DNA from: Brevibacillus borstelensis | GTDB lineage: Bacteria; Bacillota; Bacilli; Brevibacillales; Brevibacillaceae | Assembly (NCBI RefSeq): GCF_003710865.1 | Contig: NZ_RHHO01000028.1 | Span: 1 to 40,442 of the forward strand | Direction: 5' to 3' | Length of the DNA: 40,442 nucleotides | Shown: one piece after another, positions 6,554 through 14,408 of the stretch | Position numbering within the stretch: position 1 is the stretch's first letter | Layout: every line of letters begins with the position of its first letter | Made by a program: the position numbers and the translations under genes | The notes under the pieces: model-generated | What the model saw: only the letters and a program-made list of their open reading frames with translations | Databases searched by the model: none | Told to the model about the DNA's origin: nothing

Positions 6554-7735
6554 ATGAAATCTACAGTTATCAAACGTCTTTACAGTACAACCTTGATCAC
6601 CGCTTTCCTGTCGGGATCGCACATCGCTCTTGGTGTTCCGTTTGCTGCACATGCCGAACAAGCTAGCGCAGACAAAGCAGCGCTTAGCGAGGTTAAACAG
6701 ACGGATGCAGCGCCGTCAACGGTAAACCAGGCAAAACAGGCTGAGGCAGCGGCATTCACACGAAACCAGACTGAACAGGCAAAAGCAGCAGCATTGACGC
6801 TTGCTCAGGCTGAAGACATAGCGCTAAACAACAGCATCGATCTGGCCATGCTGCGGCTTGATGCCGATTCAACCTATTACAAGACACGCCAGACTTTGCA
6901 AGAAAAAGGGGCCATCAAGAGCGGCTCGATAAAAACGCTTGATCAGGCAAAAAAGAAGTACGAGGAAATGGCGAAGGCACGCAAGGACCTCGTCCATAGC
7001 CAGGCTGCGATGAAAGCACAAGAAAACACTTTGCGCCTGCAAGTGCAAAAAGCTTACCTTGACGCGCTGTTTGGCAAAGCACAGCTCGACTTGCAAAAGA
7101 AAAGCATCAAGCGACAATTCTGGTCTTCCGCTCCAAGTGAAGAAACGCAAAAAAACATCGAAAATCTCGAAACCAACCATAAACAAGCTTTAGCCAAGCT
7201 AAACGAACTGTTGAATGAGAATCCGTCCAAAGAGTGGAAGCTGGAGGCAGCCGATGACTTGACGAATGACAAACTGCCCGTTCTTGAGGAAATCCAGAAA
7301 GCCGCGTACGAAAAACGCCCGGACATCGTAAAAGCGATAGCCGAGAAAACATTTGCCCAGGAAAAAATCGATTACCTCAAAGATTATTCCGCTTTGAGTA
7401 CATACCTCGGCAAAATGGCTAGAAACGACGGAAAAAAAGCGGAGCTTCTTTTGCAGCGAGCAAAAGCAAAGGCGGATCAGGAAATCGCGGAAAGCTACAA
7501 GAAAGCAGTTGCGGCCAGACAAGCTATGGAGGAAAGCGCTGAAAGCAGAAAATCGGCAGAGAAGCGTTATCGCGCCGTTCTGTCAAACTATCACAACGGG
7601 AAGGCGGCTCTTTCGGAGTTGGCCCAGCAGGAGAGCGAATTGTTGGAGCTGGAGACAAGGCATGTTGAATCCATCTACCAGTACAACACAGCGGTAGCTA
7701 CCTTAAAACATTCGATCGGGTATTCATCGTATTAA
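6554..7735 (+). CDS. Secreted TolC/OEP-like coiled-coil protein, Fur-controlled
   Basis: 393 residues from ATG 6554 (GGAGG 8 bases before). A Sec signal peptide ends at about AHA-EQ (34/35), followed by an Ala/Gln-rich linker. LTLAQAEDIALNNSIDLAML matches the start of the outer-membrane efflux protein (TolC) repeat, and the rest is long alpha-helical coiled coil with QVQKAYLDALFGKAQLDL in the middle and YQYNTAVATLKHSIG at the end, as at the close of a TolC repeat. There seems to be little beta-barrel sequence, as expected in an organism without a typical outer membrane. Related proteins occur in Firmicutes under the name TolC family; their role is unclear. The Fur box suggests a part in iron or siderophore traffic, perhaps as a periplasm-like adaptor of an exporter. 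Monocistronic, ended by a terminator. Confidence 0.7.
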   Translation: MKSTVIKRLYSTTLITAFLSGSHIALGVPFAAHAEQASADKAALSEVKQTDAAPSTVNQAKQAEAAAFTRNQTEQAKAAALTLAQAEDIALNNSIDLAMLRLDADSTYYKTRQTLQEKGAIKSGSIKTLDQAKKKYEEMAKARKDLVHSQAAMKAQENTLRLQVQKAYLDALFGKAQLDLQKKSIKRQFWSSAPSEETQKNIENLETNHKQALAKLNELLNENPSKEWKLEAADDLTNDKLPVLEEIQKAAYEKRPDIVKAIAEKTFAQEKIDYLKDYSALSTYLGKMARNDGKKAELLLQRAKAKADQEIAESYKKAVAARQAMEESAESRKSAEKRYRAVLSNYHNGKAALSELAQQESELLELETRHVESIYQYNTAVATLKHSIGYSSY

Positions 7736-7755
7736 TCGTCCAACCAGCTATAAAT

Positions 7756-7792
7756 ACTCCCAACCTTTTTTAACGAACAGGTTGGGAGTTTC
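7756..7792 (+). terminator. Terminator of the TolC-like gene
   Basis: A perfect 11-bp stem, ACTCCCAACCT (7756-7766) with AGGTTGGGAGT (7779-7789), with a short T run. Confidence 0.75.
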
Positions 7793-7866
7793 ACATTCTC
7801 CCTCACAAACATCAATCAATGACAAAAAGGCTCCGGCAATTAGCCAAGGAGGATGGAAACAACACG

Positions 7867-7892
7867 GAAAAAAACACGGGACAGCTCCCGTG
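7867..7892 (-). terminator. Terminator of yfhP
   Basis: On the minus strand CACGGGA-GCTG-TCCCGTG (7875-7892) is followed by seven T, just after the yfhP stop. Confidence 0.85.
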
Positions 7893-7899
7893 CACCAAG

Positions 7900-8862
7900 T
7901 CACACAAACGGCGGATTCCACATTTTCTTCCGCCAGCCCATTTTCAGAGAAACGACGTTTAGCTCCCGGTCCAGACGAACATCCACGCCAAAGGGAAGCT
8001 TGCGATCGTACCAGAACCGCACGTCGCTCCAGGTCACTTCATAACCGTCGTGAATCTCTTTCCACGTCACATGGACCCGCTGGGCAAACCCGAGAAAGGC
8101 CCTGACCCCGTCGACTCCCATCGTGGCCCGAATAATCTCATTCCTCTGCTCCTTCAGGTAAACCTCCTCTACATATATGTGCTGATACTCCACTTTTCCC
8201 GTATAGAAGTGGCGGTCCGTTTCCACGACAAACCTCCAGAAAAACGGATGAAAGCTGGGGATCACATGATACACCCCGTCCAGGCCAAACTGGCCTTTCA
8301 CACGGCGAATCAGCAGCTGATGCTGGCAAGCCCGGACGGCAATATAGCCAAATGATGCCAGATAGACAATCGCGAAAATCGTTCCCGGCTCTCCGTGAAA
8401 GAAAATCCACCATACCAGCCCACCCGCATGCAGCACAAACAGGAACGGCTCGAAAATGGCCAGAATGTCGAGGTGGACCCAGCGCTGTGACAACGGACGC
8501 AGGCACTGGACGCCGTACGTATTCAGCATATCGAGAAAAACGTGGAGGATGACCGCAGCCAAAGCCCACCCATACAAGAGCCAGAGATGACCCCACAAAC
8601 CGTAACCGGCAGACACCAGCAAGGAAATAACGGCCGGCCACAGGAACAATGCCGGGATTGAATGCGTAACCCCCCGGTGATAGCGGATGTAGGTTGTCTG
8701 TCCCTTGACCCGGACCACCGTGTCAAAGTCGGGTGCATTTGAACCAATCACAGTCGCAGCCATGACCGCTTGCGCCAATACCGGATCGCTCGCGACGCCC
8801 GGACTCAGGTGGGCAAGGCCCCCCAAAGTAACTCCCAGCAACAGATGACTTCCCGTATCCAT
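7900..8862 (-). CDS. yfhP: YfhP-type membrane metal-dependent hydrolase (DUF457/YdjM family)
   Basis: 320 residues from ATG 8862, chosen because GGGAGG stands 7 bases upstream and the family begins MDTGSHLLLGVTLGGLAHL; the frame is open 30 codons further up. His/Asp motifs of the LexA-binding/YdjM-like hydrolase family are present: H of MDTGSH, then APDFDTV, then YHRGVTHSIPALFLWP, then LHVFLDMLNTYGVQ. About four or five membrane helices follow, with a long soluble C-terminal part. B. subtilis YfhP has the same size and layout and is reported as a regulator of the yfhQ-fabL region; the catalytic activity of this family is not firmly known. It has its own terminator. Confidence 0.75.
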   Translation of the reverse strand: MDTGSHLLLGVTLGGLAHLSPGVASDPVLAQAVMAATVIGSNAPDFDTVVRVKGQTTYIRYHRGVTHSIPALFLWPAVISLLVSAGYGLWGHLWLLYGWALAAVILHVFLDMLNTYGVQCLRPLSQRWVHLDILAIFEPFLFVLHAGGLVWWIFFHGEPGTIFAIVYLASFGYIAVRACQHQLLIRRVKGQFGLDGVYHVIPSFHPFFWRFVVETDRHFYTGKVEYQHIYVEEVYLKEQRNEIIRATMGVDGVRAFLGFAQRVHVTWKEIHDGYEVTWSDVRFWYDRKLPFGVDVRLDRELNVVSLKMGWRKKMWNPPFV

Positions 8863-9036
8863 GACGATCCCTCCCAAACGTTTTTTGCTGTACGCATAGC
8901 CTCCTGCAACAGCGCTCTCCCTATTTCCTTTCTCTTTCTCCCTCTCCCTCAACTGTACGGAACATTCGTAACTCCTGAATCAATGCAAGGTAAAGGTTTC
9001 TTTAAGAAAGCGAGGGGCTGTCCGATTTACGAGCGA

Positions 9037-9070
9037 CAAAAAAACCGCCGGGGCATACACCCTGACGGTT
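9037..9070 (-). terminator. Terminator of the GspS-like/DUF350 operon
   Basis: Minus-strand stem of about 10 bp with one mismatch (ACCGTCAGGG / CCCCGGCGGT) followed by seven T, seven bases after the DUF350 stop. Confidence 0.8.
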
Positions 9071-9076
9071 CCTTTA

Positions 9077-9514
9077 CTAGTAGCTGATCAACGCTGCCAG
9101 CAGCAGCCCCGCCGCAATGCTCAAGCGGGAAGCAAAGATGCCGACTGATACGTTTCCGTTTGGAATTTCCGAAACGACTTTAAATGGAGTGAGCCATTCA
9201 AACAGGTAAAAGACGAGAACCTGAAAAACGACCCCGACAATCCCCCAGAGCAAAAGGTCCAGCAGGTTTACGGAATGGTAAACCGCAGATCCGAGCACGA
9301 TCGCAAGCCCGATGATTTTTCCCCCGAGATCATGGGCCGCCGCTTTGGCTGCAGCCATTTTTTTCGGATCGTCTGTCTGCGATCCATTCTTGATCAGTTC
9401 AAATTCCTTGTACGGAGTCGTAAAAGTAAATACAAAAATACCTACTCCCAAAATGGGAATGGTGACAGCCAAATAAGAAAGAAAGTTTAATAGATACCCC
9501 ACTTGTGAGTCCAT
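9077..9514 (-). CDS. DUF350 membrane protein (YjfL-like)
   Basis: 145 residues, start ATG at 9514 with GGAGGGAG upstream. Four predicted helices in two pairs, as in DUF350: LLNFLSYLAVTIPILGVGIF, then FTFTTPYKEFELIKNG (the family's cytoplasmic loop), then GKIIGLAIVLGSAVYHSVNL and WGIVGVVFQVLVFYLFEW. E. coli YjfL, the named member, lies in an operon with the GspS-like YjfC, as here. Function unknown. It is the last gene of a four-gene operon, 20 bases after the GspS-like gene. Confidence 0.85.
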   Translation of the reverse strand: MDSQVGYLLNFLSYLAVTIPILGVGIFVFTFTTPYKEFELIKNGSQTDDPKKMAAAKAAAHDLGGKIIGLAIVLGSAVYHSVNLLDLLLWGIVGVVFQVLVFYLFEWLTPFKVVSEIPNGNVSVGIFASRLSIAAGLLLAALISY

Positions 9515-9534
9515 GTCGCTCTCTTCTCCCTCCT

Positions 9535-10776
9535 TTATTCTTGTAGGCCTACCGGCAAATAGTAGGACATGTTGTTGGTGATCGGCCCTCCGACACGGGC
9601 AATGATTGCCGATGCCTCTCCGCCAATCAAAAACGAGCCCCAGAGCAGCCGCCCTTCGCGTTGTCCTTCAGATGTTCTTACCGTAACGACGGGAAGCTCC
9701 ACGCGCTTTTGGTAGATCATCTGCTGGTCCCAGTAAAACTCCTCCTGGTCCTTCTCTACGACGCTGCCTTCCGCATCGAACAGCACGACCCCGCCTCCTT
9801 CCCGCCCAAAGACAGGCTTGGTGACGTAATCGGCAACGCCCGCGAACCGGTTTTCAAAATAGGTCGGCAGCATATACGTTGCAACAATGTCATGCTCTTC
9901 CTGCGAAAAAAACTCGCCCGCTTCATGCAAATTCCAGATCAGGGCCTGAACAGCCTTGGACTGGAGCAAAAAGGCCGAAGGCGGATTGATAATCGCCAGC
10001 TTTTTATCTGCGATCAGCTGCAGCACATGCTCGCCGGTCGGGTAGCCGTCCTCGTCTCTCTCCTCTGCGAGCTTTTCCAGGGCATGCAGCCGGTACAGGA
10101 CATCCACAGGGGTCAGGTCCTCGCCCTCGAGCACGTACAGCCGGTCCTCGAAGACACGCAGCTGCTCGAGTCCGGCAAAGCGGGCTGGCAACCCGGACTT
10201 TTCCAGAAGGTATTGCGTCGTCCCTTTGTCTTCTTCATGCCAGTCAAGCGCGCTGAACCAGATGTGCTTCGTCCGGTACCCCCGTTCTTTGTAAGCTTCC
10301 AGTATGTTCTGAAATGACGGAGCAAATCTCTTCTCCATCCCCTGGTTTGGGTTATTTACTCCAAAAGCATGGCAGACGTGCTCATTGACGCAAAAGGCTT
10401 CCACAATCCCCGTTGGCGTATCGCTGTTGTACTCCAGCATTTTCAACCCTTCTGCTGTCTGGGCAAAGTCGAAACGGCCGACGACCGTCGCAGGAATCTG
10501 CGGGATGGCGGTTCGCACAGCTCGCAGTGCTGGTTGCGGCACACCCAGCTCAAGCAACAGAGAGTCATCTGCCTTTTGCAGCACGGGCACCGTTTTTGCG
10601 AAAATTACGGCCAATTGCTTCGTCGCCAAAGCCAATTCCTCGCGAAAGGAGCCTGTGATCAGATGAATGTCGGCCAACGCGTATTCTTCGCCGTACATCC
10701 AATCCCATGTAAACACGCCTTCCGTCCTCAGAGGACCGTATAAACGTTCCCGATCAATGTTGTGCGGCGCTGTCAT
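9535..10776 (-). CDS. Glutathionylspermidine-synthase-like ATP-grasp protein (YjfC/GspS C-terminal type)
   Basis: 413 residues, normal for the stand-alone GSP_synth family (YjfC/YgiC). Visible family blocks are FTWDWMYGEEYALADIHLIT at the N-terminus, RFDFAQTAEGLKMLEYNSDTPTG (split here as RFDF and EYNSDTPTG, residues about 102-124), the ATP-grasp part KPVFGREGGGVVLFD with the flexible Gly-rich loop, and WGSFLIGGEASAIIARVGGPI near the end. GspS joins glutathione and spermidine; stand-alone versions lack the amidase half and their substrates are not established, and this organism group uses bacillithiol rather than glutathione, so the ligated molecule is probably different. It starts 3 bases after the lipoprotein gene stops and is followed by DUF350. 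Confidence 0.8.
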   Translation of the reverse strand: MTAPHNIDRERLYGPLRTEGVFTWDWMYGEEYALADIHLITGSFREELALATKQLAVIFAKTVPVLQKADDSLLLELGVPQPALRAVRTAIPQIPATVVGRFDFAQTAEGLKMLEYNSDTPTGIVEAFCVNEHVCHAFGVNNPNQGMEKRFAPSFQNILEAYKERGYRTKHIWFSALDWHEEDKGTTQYLLEKSGLPARFAGLEQLRVFEDRLYVLEGEDLTPVDVLYRLHALEKLAEERDEDGYPTGEHVLQLIADKKLAIINPPSAFLLQSKAVQALIWNLHEAGEFFSQEEHDIVATYMLPTYFENRFAGVADYVTKPVFGREGGGVVLFDAEGSVVEKDQEEFYWDQQMIYQKRVELPVVTVRTSEGQREGRLLWGSFLIGGEASAIIARVGGPITNNMSYYLPVGLQE

Positions 10777-10779
10777 CTC

Positions 10780-11046
10780 TCACCCCGAACTGGACGTTCC
10801 GGAGCTGCCGATGCCGCCCTTGGAACCGCTGCTGATGCCTGATGAGCTGCTCTTGTCTTTACTGCTGCTGGAATGGTAATAGTGAGAGGAGCTCGATCTC
10901 GAACCGCCCCCGCCATCATCACAATATCCATCATTGTCCGCGTCATAGCAATCGTCGTCATAGCCCCCCGACGAGCAGCCGCTGATCGTCAATGCCGCAG
11001 CCACGAACAGTCCGACTACTTTAGCCGTCTTGGTTTGTGTCATCAT
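10780..11046 (-). CDS. Asp- and Ser-rich small lipoprotein
   Basis: 88 residues. AGGAGG precedes two adjacent ATG codons (11046 and 11043); the second has the better spacing. A lipoprotein signal ends in LTISGC (Cys about 23), so the mature chain is lipid-anchored on the outer face. It then reads GGYDDDCYDADNDGYCDD, where D-x-D-x-D-G resembles a calcium-binding loop and two Cys flank it, then a Gly/Ser-rich tail with HYYHSSSS and ending SSGTSSSG. Tails of this kind occur in the YgiB/YjfM (DUF1190) lipoproteins encoded next to GspS-like enzymes in enterobacteria; the resemblance in position and composition is clear, the homology is not proven. Eight bases separate it from the upstream gene. 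Confidence 0.7.
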   Translation of the reverse strand: MMTQTKTAKVVGLFVAAALTISGCSSGGYDDDCYDADNDGYCDDGGGGSRSSSSHYYHSSSSKDKSSSSGISSGSKGGIGSSGTSSSG

Positions 11047-11054
11047 CTTTCCTC

Positions 11055-11504
11055 CTACGCTGACGGCCGTGCGTAATAAACATACACGCGCCGATCTTCA
11101 TCCACCTCTGCAGATGTCTTTTCCCATTCGCGACCGTTCAAAGTAATATAGTCGCTTTGCAACAGCAATAGAACATCGTCGTCATCCTTGAAGGAGTACG
11201 TATGTATAAGCGGGTATACATTGGTTCCTTCCTTGTACTCGCGCAACTCAATCTGAATGCTGCCCCAGCGTGCTGCCGCTGTATCGACGTAGTCCACGGC
11301 CTGCTCCTCCGCAGAATACCGGACATAAATGACGTAGCACCCCGGCTCAGTCGCGCAGGACGTCTTTTCAAACACGACGTGACCCTTGACCAGGTAATCG
11401 CAGGCAAACCGCAAGGAAATCTCGTCCTTGTCAATCCCGTCGTAATAGTACAAAACCGGATAATCCTTTTCCTCGTCAAGCAGACGGTATTCCAGTCGAG
11501 CCAT
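11055..11504 (-). CDS. Hypothetical cytoplasmic protein heading the GspS-like operon
   Basis: 149 residues from ATG 11504, with GGAGGTG upstream; a longer frame (to 11534) has no ribosome site. It starts MARLEYRLLDEEKDYPVLYY and is rich in Asp, Glu and Tyr, with predicted alternating strands and no membrane span. No family recognised. Its only clue is location: first gene of a tight operon with a lipoprotein, an ATP-grasp ligase and a DUF350 membrane protein. In other genomes the first gene of such operons is often a small DUF protein of the same size range. Confidence 0.6.
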   Translation of the reverse strand: MARLEYRLLDEEKDYPVLYYYDGIDKDEISLRFACDYLVKGHVVFEKTSCATEPGCYVIYVRYSAEEQAVDYVDTAAARWGSIQIELREYKEGTNVYPLIHTYSFKDDDDVLLLLQSDYITLNGREWEKTSAEVDEDRRVYVYYARPSA

Positions 11505-11660
11505 CCTTTTCACCTCCACGTAACAGAATATCAATATTTACGGATATGGAAATGATTTGTTTCTCCTATTTTTGATAAAAAATGGTTTGGCAGCAGGACA
11601 TTTTTGATGTCTCTGTACGCTCAAGCTGGCCCTTCCCATCGAAGGAAAACGTTCCGCACC

Positions 11661-11692
11661 AAAAAAGATCCGACCATTCACCGGCCGGATCT
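11661..11692 (-). terminator. Terminator of pepF
   Basis: Minus-strand stem AGATCCG/CGGATCT (11666-11692), followed by a T run. Confidence 0.8.
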
Positions 11693-11709
11693 TGCTATTG
11701 GGACGTTTC

Positions 11710-13506
11710 CTACACCGTCTCTTTTTCCGTCAACCGCAGGAATTCATCGATGTCGGCTACCGCCAGATCGACGGCTGTCTGCCAGAACTCCACAGTCGTA
11801 ATGTCCTCGCCCAGGTGGCGCATAGCCAGCTCCTCGACGGTCATCCGCCCCGTATCGCGCAGCAGGGCGTCGTACATGTCGGCAAAGCCGGGCCCTTCCT
11901 GCAGCGCGCGTGCATATACGCTCAGGCTGAACAGATAGCCGAAGGTGTACGGGAAATTGTAGAACGGATAGGTGGTGATATAGAAATGCAGCTTGGACGC
12001 CCAGAAATGCGGCTCGTACTCGGAGAGCGCATCGCAGTAGGCTTCTTTCTGCGCTTCGACCATCAGGCGATTCAGCTCGCCGACGCTGACCAGTCCTTTT
12101 TTCCGCTGCTCGTAAAAACGCGTCTCGAACAGGAAGCGAGCGTGGATGTTCATAAAGAAAGCGACGGTCTGCTGCAGTTTGTCCTCCAAAAGGGAGATGC
12201 GTTCCTTGTCGCTGGCAGCGTTTTTCACAGCCGCATCGGCGACGATCATTTCCGCAAAGGTGGACGCCGTCTCCGCCACGTTCATCGCGTAATTTTGCGC
12301 CAATTGCGGCAAACCGCTCATGACCTGCTGATGATAAGCATGACCGAGCTCGTGCGCCAGGGTCGATACGTTTTTCGCAGTTCCAGCGTAAGTCATGAAT
12401 ACGCGGGATTGGTTTCTCACCGGGAAGCTGGTGCAGAAACCCCCGGGACGTTTGCCTGCGCGATCCTCTGCCTCGATCCAGCCTTCCTCGAATGCACGGC
12501 GGGAAAATTCAGCCATCGCCGGGTGGAAACGGCCGAACTGCTCGAGGATAAAGGCAGCCGCTTCATCATAAGAAACCTGTTTATGTTCTTTGGAGATCGG
12601 TGCGGACACATCGTACCAGCTCACTTTTTCCACACCGAGCAGCTTCGCTTTCCGCTCCAGGTACGCAACCAGGCGGTCCTTGCGGTTGTTGATCGCCTGC
12701 CACATCGCATCGAGCGTTTTTTCCTGCATTCTGCCGATGTCAAGCGGCTCGCGCAGAACGGATTCCCAGCCGCGATGGCGGTACAGCGCGAGACGGAAGC
12801 CTGCCAAATGGTTGATCGCTTTGGCAAACAATTCTGCTTCTTTCGCCCAAGCTTCTTCCCACTTGGCAAATACGAGAGCGCGGACGGAACGATCCGGATG
12901 GTTCATCAGATTGGCCGCTTGACCGACTGACAGTTGTTTCGTCTCCCCGTCGATCTCCACTTCAATCGTCATGCGTCCTACGACTGCATTGGACAAATCC
13001 TGCCAGGCATGATATCCGTCGACAGCCAGATCGGTAGCCAGCATCTCCTGTTCAGGAGTCAGCTTTTCCTGAGCCCGTCTGCGCCGTTCGTTCAACGGAA
13101 AGGCGATCGGCTCCACATCCGGTAGCTGCAGGATCGCATTCCATGATTGCTCGTCAATGTTCAGCAGGTGAACATCCCATGTCGTCAAAACGGAGGCAAA
13201 CGCAGCGGACAGACTTTTGACCCGTCCCCCGAGAAGCGTAGCCTGCTCGTCCCGGACGTTCTGGGCTGTCAGGCAGGAAATAAACGCCCCCGCTTCTTTC
13301 AGGCGAACCGCAATGCTTTGCACAGTAGCGAGTACGGCTTGAAACGGTGACGGCTCAGAAAGGGAAAGTCCTTTCTGTGTTAACTGAGCGCGCAGTGCGG
13401 CAACCTCGTCTTCCAGTTGGCCCAAAAATGTACGAAACGCTTCCGAGGCGCTTCCGCCTGGAAAAAACACATCCAAATCCCAACGCTGTGGTAATTGCTT
13501 TGTCAT
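11710..13506 (-). CDS. pepF: M3-family oligoendopeptidase F
   Basis: 598 residues, the usual length for PepF/M3 peptidases. The zinc site HELGH is at 385-389, in the family context STLAHELGHAYHQQ, with the third-ligand helix NVAETASTFAEMI downstream. The N-terminal domain carries the M3 helical block LVFAKWEEAWAKEAELFAKAINHLAGFRLALYRHRG (in part, residues 211-245). It cleaves oligopeptides of roughly 7-17 residues in the cytoplasm in characterised relatives. No signal peptide. Monocistronic with its own terminator; GGGGAGGGG precedes the start. Confidence 0.92.
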   Translation of the reverse strand: MTKQLPQRWDLDVFFPGGSASEAFRTFLGQLEDEVAALRAQLTQKGLSLSEPSPFQAVLATVQSIAVRLKEAGAFISCLTAQNVRDEQATLLGGRVKSLSAAFASVLTTWDVHLLNIDEQSWNAILQLPDVEPIAFPLNERRRRAQEKLTPEQEMLATDLAVDGYHAWQDLSNAVVGRMTIEVEIDGETKQLSVGQAANLMNHPDRSVRALVFAKWEEAWAKEAELFAKAINHLAGFRLALYRHRGWESVLREPLDIGRMQEKTLDAMWQAINNRKDRLVAYLERKAKLLGVEKVSWYDVSAPISKEHKQVSYDEAAAFILEQFGRFHPAMAEFSRRAFEEGWIEAEDRAGKRPGGFCTSFPVRNQSRVFMTYAGTAKNVSTLAHELGHAYHQQVMSGLPQLAQNYAMNVAETASTFAEMIVADAAVKNAASDKERISLLEDKLQQTVAFFMNIHARFLFETRFYEQRKKGLVSVGELNRLMVEAQKEAYCDALSEYEPHFWASKLHFYITTYPFYNFPYTFGYLFSLSVYARALQEGPGFADMYDALLRDTGRMTVEELAMRHLGEDITTVEFWQTAVDLAVADIDEFLRLTEKETV

Positions 13507-13873
13507 TATGTACCCCTCCCCCTGTCATTGTAACCCAATGGTTTCACCATGTGCAGAGTATTTCCAAAATTTTGTAGAAGCAAGGATGTCTTCATTTGCT
13601 GTCTCTATATTATAGGAAGAAAATATTTTGGGATGGAAGAAAAAATTTGATAAGAGAGCAAACATATCCGCCTCACGTCAGGAATGCGCCTGTCAAATGC
13701 GCAAGCTGTATCTATTAGGAAACGCTCACCACTGGGGATCGGGCGGAATGAAACAAAGAAAAGCCGTTTTCCCAAGTGGCAGGACAACGGCTGTTTGAGA
13801 GCGGCTTTTAAGTACGGTTTTTAAGCGCACCTTTTTGTACCGCAATCCATTTTCAATCAGGATTGCCCGTAGT
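13507..13873. other. Intergenic region between pepF and mobB
   Basis: It should hold the pepF promoter (a TATAAT-like hexamer lies near 13613 on the minus strand) and little else. A 7-bp inverted repeat AGCCGTT (13762-13768) / AACGGCT (13786-13792) followed by AGAGCGGC and T-rich stretches may be a spare terminator. The open frame 13605-13787 has no ribosome site and looks accidental. Confidence 0.4.
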
Positions 13874-13897
13874 AAAAGGACGCAATTTAGCCCGTCC
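13874..13897 (-). terminator. Weak terminator overlapping the mobB stop codon
   Basis: Minus-strand GGACG/CGTCC stem with TTTT; the mobB TAA lies in its loop. Confidence 0.45.
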
Positions 13898-14405
13898 CTT
13901 TTTTTCCAGCCTCGTAATAATCCAGCACAAACCGGGCGACCCGATCCCGGTCATTCACCGAAAACACAGGCACCTCTGGATGTGCAAAAGCATCCCAGCT
14001 AATCACAGCGACCACACCCGATACGAGCGAGAGCAGCTGCTGATCCTCCGGACGGCGCAGGACGACCATTTTCGGGTAGTTCTCCCGCTTGAAGCCTTCG
14101 ACCAGCACCAGCTCGGCACCTGCTGCTGCCATCCGCTCGATCAGCTCTGACAAAGGCAGCGGCCGCTGCTCCAGCATCGCCGTTTTTGTCCGCGATGTGA
14201 TCGCCACCAGCGAGGCTCCCGCTTCTCTGTATGTCCACGTATCCTTGCCCGGCTGATCCCATTCAAAGTCATGCCCGCCGTCGTGCTTGATGACACCTAC
14301 ACGTATGCCTGCCTCCTCGATAAGCGGGATCAGCTTGGCCATCAATGTCGTTTTGCCCGAATCGGAATAGCCTACGATCTGCAGGACGACCGCTTCCCTC
14401 GCCAT
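13887..14405 (-). CDS. mobB: Molybdopterin-guanine dinucleotide biosynthesis GTPase MobB
   Basis: 172 residues. The P-loop GYSDSGKTTLMAKLI is at 12-26 and the typical GVIKHDGGHDFEWDQPGKDT follows, with the LVLVEGFKRENYPKMVVLR block near the middle. MobB is a nucleotide-binding helper of MobA in attaching GMP to molybdopterin, giving the bis-MGD cofactor needed by formate-dehydrogenase-type enzymes. It starts three bases after the moeA stop, last gene of the fdhF-moeA-mobB group. Confidence 0.9.
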   Translation of the reverse strand: MAREAVVLQIVGYSDSGKTTLMAKLIPLIEEAGIRVGVIKHDGGHDFEWDQPGKDTWTYREAGASLVAITSRTKTAMLEQRPLPLSELIERMAAAGAELVLVEGFKRENYPKMVVLRRPEDQQLLSLVSGVVAVISWDAFAHPEVPVFSVNDRDRVARFVLDYYEAGKKGTG

Positions 14406-14408
14406 CCG

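Noticed and set aside
13605..13787. 60-codon minus-strand frame upstream of pepF
   Set aside because: No ribosome site and no hydrophobic or domain pattern.
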